9,296 nucleotides of DNA. Origin: Bacteroidia bacterium. GTDB taxonomy: Bacteria; Bacteroidota; Bacteroidia; JAESSM01; NORP286. The stretch lies in assembly GCA_016764115.1 (NCBI GenBank), contig JAESSM010000037.1:1-9296 (forward strand), written 5' to 3'. The translations under genes and the position numbers were made by a program. Positions 1-6,670 of this stretch are shown one piece after another. Position 1 is the stretch's first letter. Each line of letters opens with the position of its first letter. Under the pieces are notes generated by a model, which had not been told where the DNA came from, ran no database searches, and worked only from the letters and a program-made list of their open reading frames with translations.

Positions 1-2617
1 CTTCAGCTTGTCCAAAATCAAGATCTACACATGAAGTAGGATTACTACCAGAATAATCAGTTGATACTCTCATCCTTAAAGGAGTATCTAAAGGAGCACT
101 GCTCGAAACTGTAAAGGTGTTTGATGGATCATAAGCATTATTTGCTGACAAGATCAATTCCGTAGAATCGTTGAAAAATCCATCATTATCATAATCTATC
201 CAGGCACGTGTATCCTGAGAATTTGCAACAGATGTCTGAATAGATATTGTGTAATTTGATCCTTGTGTTAAGTAAGTCCTGTGTTGGCAGGCAAAATCCT
301 GATAGCCTTCAGAACCATCAGCAGAAGTATTATTAATCGTATTCAGGTTAACATTCAAAATTCCATATCCACAACAGTTTCCAAGCGTTGCAGGAGTGCA
401 TGATGGATTATTCGGCAAACTGTCTTGCTTAACTTGAATAAAGCTATTTTTTGTAAGTGTGTCACTTCCATTCGCATTGATCGCTACAAACATCACATTG
501 TATGTACTATCAATACTATAATTGTGTGATGGATTTTGAGTAGTATCTGTATTTCCATCTCCAAAATCCCAGAACCATGACGTAGGCACGTTTTGTGATA
601 TATCACTAAAATTCACATTCCCATCACAAGTAATGGAATCATTAACTGAAAAATCAGCTGCAGGTGGATCATTATTTACCAGAATTACTATTGAATAATC
701 TTCTGCCTGTCCATAATCCAATAATTTACATGGGGTAGGTTCAGCACTACCTGACCAGTCTGCAGACACTCTTAACCTAAGTGGAGTATTAAGTACTGCA
801 CCGGTTGGAATTGAAACATCCTGATTAACATTTAACACTGTATTGACTGATAAAAGTAATTCAGTGGTTGTATCAAATGCTGCATCATTATTAAAATCAG
901 CCCATACCCTAACGTGATGAGTTGAAGGATTGTCAACTGTAATTGACATATTGTAAATTTTTCCTTCAATTAAATTAGTTCCTTGTGAACATGTGTAATC
1001 CTGATAATTTTCTGAGGCATCTCCAGTTGTGCTATTTATACTACCAAATGTAAAATTGGTTATCCCAAACCCTAAACCGCCATTATCAGTTCCTGATGTA
1101 CAAGAAGCCGCTATTGGCCCACCCCCAATACTAACGGTAACATAATTCGATTTGATCAAGGTATCACTGCCCCATTGGTTGGATGCAATTAAGGATATTG
1201 AATACGTAGTATCTGTGCTATAAGTATGCGTTGGACTTTGAATTGTATCCGTATTACCATCACCAAAATCCCAGAACCATGATGTTGGACTATTAGTTGA
1301 ATTATCCGTAAACGTCACAATTCCATCACAACTCAAAGTTGCATCTGCAGAAAACTTGGCAACAGGCGGAATAGTATCAGGGACTATAATTACTGAGTAA
1401 TCCTCAACCTGACTGTAGGTTACATCATTGCATGGAGTTGGAATAGGTTGAAAGTAGTAGTCGGCAGCAATTCTCAGTCGTAAAGGAGTATTGTAAACCG
1501 GATTACCTTGAATAATTATTGAATCCGAATGAAACTCTAAAATGTTATCCGAAGATAAAACCAATTCCGTTAATGTATCAAGAACTCCATCATTATTTAA
1601 GTCAATCCACGCTCTCACATTTTGTTCATAAGTATTGTCCGTTTGTATAGATAGCAAATATTTTTTATTGATCTGTATTGTAGTCGTATCAGTACATGTG
1701 TAGTCCTGATATCCCTCTGAGCCATCCCCTGTGGTATTGTTGATACCATTAAATGTTACATTGTAGATACCCATACTGCAACACCATCCTGTGGTGTTCG
1801 GAGCACATTCGATTGATCTGGCTCCAGAAATACTGGTAATGTCTACATAATTCGTTTTTGTAATACTATCATTTCCAAATGCATTAGAAACTCTCAATTT
1901 CACAGAATACATCCCTGGTGTTGAATATATGTACATGGGGTTTTTAGTAGTATCTGTATTTCCATCTCCAAAATCCCAAAACCATGAAGTGGGAACATTT
2001 AAGGACTGGTCTGTAAATTGCACATAACCATTGCAATTTATGGTATCAGAAGAAGAAAAATCAGCAACTGCAGGACTCGTGTTTGCCTGTATAATAATAG
2101 TATAATCTTCAAACTGTCCATATGCAGAGCTATCACAAGGCGTATAAATCCCCAACCCGCTGTAGTCACTTCCAACTCTCATTCTTAAATCGGTATTTAA
2201 CACCGCATTAGAACCAATGATCATATTGCCAGAATGGAATTGTAGCGCTCCGATAGATGAAAATGATTTTTCAGAATCATCAAAAGTGCTGTCGTTGTTA
2301 TAATCTATCCAGATGAATACATTTTCTGTATATGTATCATTGGTTTCAATATCAACGGAATAAGTATTTCCTTCAGTTACTGTAGTTTGAATAGTGCAAC
2401 TATAATCCTGGTAACCATCAATACCATCACCTGTGGTATTATTTATGGTATTGAAAGTAAAATTATATATCCCCAACCCACAACAGTACTGAGTAGTAGG
2501 CGGAAGACAAGTTGTACCAGCCGGACAAGCAGCTTTGACCTGCGAATTTACTCCGGCAAATACTAACAAGAAAAGAAAATACCCAACATCCTTCCAAATG
2601 GCTTTCATCCAATTCAT
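1..2617 (-). CDS. Secreted multidomain GEVED/PKD repeat surface protein, 3' end outside window
   Basis: This is a partial gene: 872 codons are visible and the reading frame is still open at the left edge. I chose the ATG at 2615-2617 because an in-frame stop lies at 2636-2638; a second in-frame ATG at 2606-2608 is possible. Residues 1-30 form a Sec signal peptide: a basic N-region, the core YFLFLLVFAGV, and a VKA-A cleavage site. The mature part alternates GEVED-type domains with PKD (Ig-like) domains. PKD cores WFWDFGDG centre on D215, D450 and D684. The GEVED domains carry acidic D-x-N-N-D loops that look calcium-binding (for example IDYNND, IDLNND) and end in an (F/V/A)-E-D-Y motif, e.g. 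residues 169-172. The fourth GEVED domain is cut by the window edge. Such proteins in Bacteroidota are typically exported adhesins or surface enzymes carrying a C-terminal type IX secretion sorting domain; that domain would lie outside and is inferred only. No catalytic domain is visible in this part. The substrate or ligand is unknown. Confidence 0.88.
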   Translation of the reverse strand, partial: MNWMKAIWKDVGYFLFLLVFAGVNSQVKAACPAGTTCLPPTTQYCCGLGIYNFTFNTINNTTGDGIDGYQDYSCTIQTTVTEGNTYSVDIETNDTYTENVFIWIDYNNDSTFDDSEKSFSSIGALQFHSGNMIIGSNAVLNTDLRMRVGSDYSGLGIYTPCDSSAYGQFEDYTIIIQANTSPAVADFSSSDTINCNGYVQFTDQSLNVPTSWFWDFGDGNTDTTKNPMYIYSTPGMYSVKLRVSNAFGNDSITKTNYVDITSISGARSIECAPNTTGWCCSMGIYNVTFNGINNTTGDGSEGYQDYTCTDTTTIQINKKYLLSIQTDNTYEQNVRAWIDLNNDGVLDTLTELVLSSDNILEFHSDSIIIQGNPVYNTPLRLRIAADYYFQPIPTPCNDVTYSQVEDYSVIIVPDTIPPVAKFSADATLSCDGIVTFTDNSTNSPTSWFWDFGDGNTDTIQSPTHTYSTDTTYSISLIASNQWGSDTLIKSNYVTVSIGGGPIAASCTSGTDNGGLGFGITNFTFGSINSTTGDASENYQDYTCSQGTNLIEGKIYNMSITVDNPSTHHVRVWADFNNDAAFDTTTELLLSVNTVLNVNQDVSIPTGAVLNTPLRLRVSADWSGSAEPTPCKLLDYGQAEDYSIVILVNNDPPAADFSVNDSITCDGNVNFSDISQNVPTSWFWDFGDGNTDTTQNPSHNYSIDSTYNVMFVAINANGSDTLTKNSFIQVKQDSLPNNPSCTPATLGNCCGYGILNVNLNTINNTSADGSEGYQDFACQHRTYLTQGSNYTISIQTSVANSQDTRAWIDYDNDGFFNDSTELILSANNAYDPSNTFTVSSSAPLDTPLRMRVSTDYSGSNPTSCVDLDFGQAE
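539..571 (-). repeat. 33-bp exact repeat, copy in third PKD domain
   Basis: This stretch, from AGTAGTATCT to AAAATCCCA on the plus strand, is identical base for base to 1946-1978, exactly 1407 bases (two repeat units) away. It encodes the W-D-F-G-D-G-N-T-D-T-T part of the PKD core. The matching part of the middle PKD domain (around 1240-1273) differs at several silent positions. Confidence 0.8.
1946..1978 (-). repeat. 33-bp exact repeat, copy in first PKD domain
   Basis: This is the partner of the copy at 539-571, with all 33 bases identical including silent third positions. It lies in the first PKD domain of the same gene. Confidence 0.8.
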
Positions 2618-2742
2618 CGCCCTGGAATTTCTAATTTAAACTTTTGAAATTACGGTTTTTGTGGCGCTTTTACAAATAAAATTATTTAAGATGACTAAAC
2701 AAAGAACATATTTCGGGCATTGTGGGACATTTTTCCACTAAA
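2618..2742. other. Intergenic gap between two minus-strand genes
   Basis: This 125-base AT-rich gap separates the beta-helix lipoprotein stop from the start of the GEVED/PKD gene. Apart from the promoter candidate at 2645-2676 it holds a weak inverted repeat around 2722-2738 (GTGGGA ... TTCCAC on the plus strand) without a T-tract on the relevant strand, and a short AT-only inverted repeat around 2674-2687. I see no small gene or convincing terminator. Confidence 0.6.
2645..2676 (-). promoter_or_regulatory. Candidate Bacteroidota promoter for the GEVED/PKD gene
   Basis: On the minus strand there is a TTTG (plus 2673-2676), then 20 bases, then TAATTTCA (plus 2645-2652), close to the Bacteroidota TTTG / TAnnTTTG pattern but with two mismatches in the -7 box. 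The start codon follows 27 bases later, a normal leader length. It lies in the 125-base gap after the upstream lipoprotein gene. If it works, the surface-protein gene has its own transcript; otherwise both genes are read from the promoter near 4185. Confidence 0.3.
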
Positions 2743-4161
2743 TTATTCGGTAAATTCATAGCAACCTATTGAGGGTGAGGATGTTGAACGGGATACTTCA
2801 TCCAGGTCTTTATCGATATTTATGTACATTCCTCCCGTATTTGCATCAGAACCCTGAATCAGATGATAATCTCTGACTTCTACATCTGAGTTGGAGGGGT
2901 CAACAAAGGGATCGATAAAAGAACTATTGTCATTATATATGTAAGAATCTTTAGTACTAAGGGTTTCAAGTTCGGTTCTTATGATACAATTGGTGAATGT
3001 TATAGAGTCATTTGCGGTATTTGAAGGATCAGGATCATAATCTATTTCTTCCTTTTTATTTCCATAGATGATGCAATTGGTAAAGTAAGCTCCTAAATCA
3101 GCTACACCGAATATGGCACCATTAAAACTCAGATAATTATTTAACCTTAAAAGAGGTTTTTTGTGACTTAGTATTACTGAGGAGTAATTCGCAAAAGTGC
3201 AATGCTTCAAGTCATAAATTCCACCATATTCCAATTGAGCGCAATAATCTCCACAATTGTAAATCAGGCAATTCTCTGCATCTATGCTTGAAGTAATACC
3301 CAAAATTCCAGTTGAACTAATGTTATGAATGACAGTGTTAGTCATAGTTAGTTTATATAAATTATTAGTTGACAAAGAGTCTAACCTCACTCCCACAACT
3401 CCATTTTTTATGACTGCATAGTTGATGATATTATTTATACTTTGAATTAAGAAATGAATACCATCCCATTGCCCCGGAAGGTCATCATAAAAACTTTCCA
3501 ATCTGTCTGCTTGAAAAACTACAGGATTATCCAGCGTGCCATTTACAATCAACGATCCTTTAACAAAAATTCGAGAACCACTGTGAGAAAAGATCTGTGT
3601 ACCCTCATCAATAGTTAATTTACAAAGTGAGTCCACAAGTACAGAATTGATTATAACATGAGGTTTTTCATTTGTCCATGTTGTATCACATGGAACTATT
3701 TCGCCTTTATGGAAAAAGGCATCCTGCCCCCAAGCAACTAATTTTACGGATTTCGATCCATCACTAGCAACAAAATTCACCGAATCAACAACAATCATAG
3801 GAATATTAGAATTATTGGGATCAATGGTAACCTCCACAAAAACAAAAATGCTGTCTTTTCCTTCTAATTCTAAATTTTTCGCTGTATTACCAGCAACTCC
3901 GTCAATGTTTAGTCTAAAGTAGGAATTGCTACCAGCACCTAAATTAATCTCTGAAATGATGATGGGGTTATTACCGGAATTATAAATCTTGAATCTTCTT
4001 GTTGCAGAACCAACAGTGGTAAAAACTGTATCAAAATAAAGAGTGTCTATTGAGAATGTGATATCGGCAGATTTAGCATCACTACTCGAAGGATCTCTTT
4101 CGCAGGAAACTAACCCTAGCAAAATGCAAAATACGCCTATTAGTCCGACAAAATTTTTCAT
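2743..4161 (-). CDS. Lipoprotein with right-handed parallel beta-helix
   Basis: Predicted envelope lipoprotein of 472 residues. Residues 1-20 form a lipoprotein signal peptide: MKN, a hydrophobic stretch, and the lipobox LVSC with the lipidated Cys at position 20. Residues 33-148 look like an Ig/ASH or DUF1573-type beta-sandwich, with a D-T-V-F-T-T-V-G-S start and K-I-Y-N-S-G-N-N-P-I. Residues 185-395 contain short repeating strands with recurring N-C-(L/I)-I-Y-(N/G) turns, typical of a pectate-lyase-like parallel beta-helix. The C-terminus has G-S-D-A-N-T-G-G, then P-S-I-G-C-Y-E-F (463-470), matching the usual end of Bacteroidota beta-helix proteins (PxIGAYEF). I see no clear catalytic triad, so I assign no enzyme activity; carbohydrate or surface binding is possible. 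It is divergent from gldF and lies 125 bases upstream of the GEVED/PKD gene on the same strand. Whether it faces the periplasm or the outside is unknown: the residues after the lipid Cys (E-R-D-P) only weakly resemble a surface-export signal. Confidence 0.82.
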   Translation of the reverse strand: MKNFVGLIGVFCILLGLVSCERDPSSSDAKSADITFSIDTLYFDTVFTTVGSATRRFKIYNSGNNPIIISEINLGAGSNSYFRLNIDGVAGNTAKNLELEGKDSIFVFVEVTIDPNNSNIPMIVVDSVNFVASDGSKSVKLVAWGQDAFFHKGEIVPCDTTWTNEKPHVIINSVLVDSLCKLTIDEGTQIFSHSGSRIFVKGSLIVNGTLDNPVVFQADRLESFYDDLPGQWDGIHFLIQSINNIINYAVIKNGVVGVRLDSLSTNNLYKLTMTNTVIHNISSTGILGITSSIDAENCLIYNCGDYCAQLEYGGIYDLKHCTFANYSSVILSHKKPLLRLNNYLSFNGAIFGVADLGAYFTNCIIYGNKKEEIDYDPDPSNTANDSITFTNCIIRTELETLSTKDSYIYNDNSSFIDPFVDPSNSDVEVRDYHLIQGSDANTGGMYINIDKDLDEVSRSTSSPSIGCYEFTE

Positions 4162-4162
4162 C

Positions 4163-4196
4163 TTTGCAATTATGAATCGACAAAGTTAATTATTTG
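4163..4196 (+). promoter_or_regulatory. Candidate promoter of the gldFG operon
   Basis: There is a TTTG at 4163-4166, then 20 bases, then TAATTATTTG at 4187-4196. This resembles the Bacteroidota TTTG / TAnnTTTG arrangement, except that the TA and TTTG halves of the -7 box are four rather than two bases apart. The gldF ATG at 4239 would be about 35 bases downstream of the expected transcription start. It is the only gap upstream of the three-gene operon and it faces the lipoprotein promoter. Confidence 0.35.
4181..4188 (-). promoter_or_regulatory. -7 box candidate for the beta-helix lipoprotein gene
   Basis: On the minus strand this reads TAACTTTG, an exact match to the Bacteroidota -7 consensus TAnnTTTG, placed 19 bases before the ATG at 4161. 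I cannot find a good TTTG -33 box at the usual distance, so support rests on the -7 element and its position. It overlaps by two bases the -7 candidate of the opposite gldF promoter. Confidence 0.42.
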
Positions 4197-4238
4197 ACTT
4201 TATTACGGTTTGAAGCATTAATTATTGTCTATAACAGC

Positions 4239-4970
4239 ATGATCAATATCTTCAGAAAAGAGATCAATAGTTTCTTAAGTTCATTAATTGGATATGTTGT
4301 AATCGGTGTTTTTTTAATACTTACAGGCTTGTTTGTTTGGGTTTTCCCGGAAACCAATGTTATGGATTATGGATACGCAAACATTGATCCGCTGTTTATC
4401 ACTGCACCATGGGTGCTTATGTTCCTGGCTCCAGCAATAACGATGAAGCTTTTCTCCGAAGAAAAGAAAACAGGAACATTGGAGATATTAACTACCAAAC
4501 CCATTACTGATCTTCAAATAATTTTAGGAAAATACCTGGCAGCTTTATGCCTGATCGTGTTCGCTATTTTCCCAACACTCATCTATTTTTACAGTGTATA
4601 TAATTTAGGATTTGAACCGGGCAATATTGATACGGGTGCTGCATGGGGTTCTTATATTGGATTGATATTTTTGGGTGCTGCCTTCGCATCGATTGGTATT
4701 CTCGCATCCACATTAAGCGAAAATCAAATAGTTGCCTTTATCCTAGCTGTATTTCTTTGCTTCGTTTTATATTCAGGTTTTGATTCTTTGGGTTCCATTA
4801 GTTCATTTTCAAAATTAGGTTGGTTTATTCAAGTAATCGGAATCAACTCTCATTACACTTCTATCAGCAGAGGGGTTGTTGATAGCAAAGATGTAATCTA
4901 TTTCCTGAGTTTTATTTCTTTGTTTTTATTACTAACAAATTCCGTATTGAGTAGAAGAAGGTGGGGATGA
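4239..4970 (+). CDS. gldF: Gliding-motility ABC transporter permease GldF
   Basis: Inner-membrane ABC-2-type permease of 243 residues. In Flavobacterium johnsoniae GldF works with GldG and the ATPase GldA and is needed for gliding; the transported substrate is unknown. Six membrane segments are visible at about 17-35, 52-69, 97-119, 137-157, 162-180 and 219-236. Between segments 2 and 3 lies the ABC-2 coupling motif S-E-E-K-K-T-G-T-L-E-I-L (73-84), which is expected to contact the ATPase. The N-terminus MINIFRKEINSF and the segment S-L-I-G-Y-V-V-I-G-V-F-L match the GldF family. I start at the ATG at 4239; a TTG at 4194 would add 15 residues without family similarity and would overlap the promoter candidate. 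The stop overlaps the gldG start (ATGA), implying translational coupling. No gldA is present here. The GldF assignment rests on both the sequence and the adjacent gldG. Confidence 0.92.
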   Translation: MINIFRKEINSFLSSLIGYVVIGVFLILTGLFVWVFPETNVMDYGYANIDPLFITAPWVLMFLAPAITMKLFSEEKKTGTLEILTTKPITDLQIILGKYLAALCLIVFAIFPTLIYFYSVYNLGFEPGNIDTGAAWGSYIGLIFLGAAFASIGILASTLSENQIVAFILAVFLCFVLYSGFDSLGSISSFSKLGWFIQVIGINSHYTSISRGVVDSKDVIYFLSFISLFLLLTNSVLSRRRWG

Positions 4971-6658
4971 AAAAGAAGCAGTTATATATTGACCTTTCTG
5001 TGGGTATACTCATTATCCTTCTTGTTAATGTGATCTCCAATAAAATTTCTACTCGTTTTGATCTTACCAAAGAAAATAGATTTACATTGTCTGATGCCTC
5101 AAAAAACCTCATATCCGAATTAGATGACATTGTTTATGTAAAGGTTTTCTTAGAAGGTGACCTTCCTTCCGGATTTAAAAGATTAAGAAATAGCATTGAA
5201 GAAACTTTAAACGAATATCGTGACATATCTAATGGAAATTTGGAATATGAGTTTATCAATCCATCAGAGAGTACCGATAAAAAAGTTCGAAATTCCATCT
5301 TCAATCAATTGGTAGAAAAAGGAATTCAACCTACCAACCTTCATTATAAAAATGAGGGAGGTACTTCCCAAAAGATCATTTTCCCCGGAGCACTGGTTTA
5401 TTATAAAGGGAAGGAACTTCCAGTTCAGTTTCTTAAAAGCAAAATGGGTGAAAACTCTGAGACGATGCTGAACAATTCTGTGGAAACCGTTGAGTTCGAA
5501 TTAGCCAATGCCCTTAGAAAACTTGCCAAAACCTTTAGACCAAAAATTGCTTTTACCTCTGGCCATGGAGAATTAAATGGCGTTTCTGTAGAGGATATAA
5601 AATTAACCTTAAAGGAAACTTATGATGTCGAGGAAGTAAATCTCCAGGAAAACCTACCCAACAAATTAATGGATTTTGCTGCGGTTATTATTGCCAAGCC
5701 CACTCAAAAATTCAATGAAAAGGATAAATTCAAAATTGATAATTATGTGATGCATGGTGGTAAAGTATTATGGCTTATTGACGCATTGCATGCTTCCATG
5801 GACAGCTTAAGAGACGGGAATCCCTACTTGGCTATGAATTATGAGCTAAACCTTGAAGATCAACTTTTTATATATGGTGCTAGGATAAATCCTGATATGA
5901 TCAATGATCTGAAATGTACACCAATTCCAATAATTACGGGAATGGTTGGTGATCAACCTCAACAAATGCTACTTCCATGGATGTTCTTTCCTTTGGTTTC
6001 GTCAAATTCTACTCATCCAATTGTTAATAATTTAGAAGCCGTGCAATGTGAATTTGTCAATACCATTGATACAGTGGGGAAAAACAGTAGCATCAAAAAG
6101 ACGTTTTTACTAAATACCTCTCAGTATACAAAAATCTTAAAATCGCCAGTCAGGATACATCTTGATATGTTAAGAAATGAGCCTGATCAAAAACAATTCA
6201 ATAAACCATACAAACCGGTTGCAGTATTGCTTGAAGGAAAATTCCCTTCTGTTTTTACTAAAAGATTAGACGAAAGAACCAAGAAAATGCTTGACTCCCT
6301 TAAAATTGAATTTAAGACAGAAAGTACCCCAACAAAAATGATCGTAATTTCTGATGGAGATATCATCAAAAATGATTTCAGAAGTTCTGATGGGTTGCCT
6401 TATCCTTTGGGATTTGACAGGTTTACGAATAAAACATTCGGTAATAAGAATTTTATCCTGAATTGTATTGACTACTTATGTGATGACTCAGGAGTTATAG
6501 GAATTCGATCAAAAGAAATAACCGTAAGGTTATTAGACAAACTTCGCATTGAAAAGGAAAGAACAACATGGCAGGTCATCAACATCATAATTCCGCTAGT
6601 ATTTTTAGGTTTGTTTGGAGTGTTTTACAATTACAGAAGAAAGAAAGCATTTGTTTAA
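4967..6658 (+). CDS. gldG: Gliding-associated ABC transporter auxiliary subunit GldG
   Basis: Membrane-anchored extracytoplasmic component of the GldAFG ABC complex, 563 residues, the usual length of the family. One membrane helix lies near the N-terminus (about 8-24), followed by the family hallmark R-F-D-L-T-K-E-N-R-F-T-L-S (30-42). The large extracytoplasmic part is an ABC-transporter auxiliary domain (PF09822-like), with F-T-S-G-H-G-E (196-202), G-G-K-V-L-W-L-I-D (264-272), G-K-F-P-S-V-F (424-430) and I-S-D-G-D (461-465). A second helix at about 537-555 is followed by the basic tail YRRKK. Both ends are therefore cytoplasmic, with the domain outside. I start at the ATG at 4967, which overlaps the gldF stop; the GTG at 4961 adds only two residues. 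The protein has no ATPase motif. Its exact role, substrate contact or scaffold, is not established for the family. Confidence 0.93.
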   Translation: MKKKQLYIDLSVGILIILLVNVISNKISTRFDLTKENRFTLSDASKNLISELDDIVYVKVFLEGDLPSGFKRLRNSIEETLNEYRDISNGNLEYEFINPSESTDKKVRNSIFNQLVEKGIQPTNLHYKNEGGTSQKIIFPGALVYYKGKELPVQFLKSKMGENSETMLNNSVETVEFELANALRKLAKTFRPKIAFTSGHGELNGVSVEDIKLTLKETYDVEEVNLQENLPNKLMDFAAVIIAKPTQKFNEKDKFKIDNYVMHGGKVLWLIDALHASMDSLRDGNPYLAMNYELNLEDQLFIYGARINPDMINDLKCTPIPIITGMVGDQPQQMLLPWMFFPLVSSNSTHPIVNNLEAVQCEFVNTIDTVGKNSSIKKTFLLNTSQYTKILKSPVRIHLDMLRNEPDQKQFNKPYKPVAVLLEGKFPSVFTKRLDERTKKMLDSLKIEFKTESTPTKMIVISDGDIIKNDFRSSDGLPYPLGFDRFTNKTFGNKNFILNCIDYLCDDSGVIGIRSKEITVRLLDKLRIEKERTTWQVINIIIPLVFLGLFGVFYNYRRKKAFV

Positions 6659-6670
6659 ACTTGAAGTAAA

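Larger units (their letters stand above)
2..2527 (-). repeat. Tandem GEVED+PKD coding repeat, three full units and one partial
   Basis: The protein is made of in-frame units of 702-705 bases. Approximate units are 2527-1826, 1825-1124, 1123-419 and 418-2 (cut). The phase is set by the PKD core DNA, which begins at 1968, 1263 and 561-563 on the plus-strand numbering, and by the start of each GEVED domain (residues 45, 279, 513 and 748). Each unit carries the same ordered landmarks: a Cys-rich start followed by G-I-x-N, then I-N-(N/S)-T-(T/S), then Y-Q-D-(Y/F)-x-C, an acidic loop, (L/M)-R-(L/M)-R-(V/I), EDY, and the PKD domain. The repeat is well conserved in protein but mostly diverged in DNA, which indicates old domain duplication rather than a recent tandem expansion. 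Confidence 0.85.

Noticed and set aside
2..2527. Regular spacing as a possible CRISPR or noncoding repeat array
   Set aside because: The period is 702-705 bases, always a multiple of three, and the similarity is at protein level; it is a coding domain repeat.
2722..2738. Inverted repeat GTGGGA ... TTCCAC as a terminator after the lipoprotein gene
   Set aside because: On the transcribed (minus) strand the stem has a mismatch, leaving four good base pairs, and no T-tract follows.
4194..4238. TTG at 4194 as the gldF start
   Set aside because: It adds 15 residues without GldF similarity and sits in the promoter candidate; the ATG at 4239 gives the family N-terminus.
4961..4966. GTG at 4961 as the gldG start
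   Set aside because: The ATG at 4967 overlaps the gldF stop in the common ATGA arrangement and gives the expected MKKK start.
4912..5130. Minus-strand open frame of 72 codons across the gldF/gldG junction
   Set aside because: It is antisense to two well-supported genes and shows no recognisable domain or start context.
6187..6369. Minus-strand open frame of 60 codons inside gldG
   Set aside because: Antisense shadow of gldG with no domain or promoter support.
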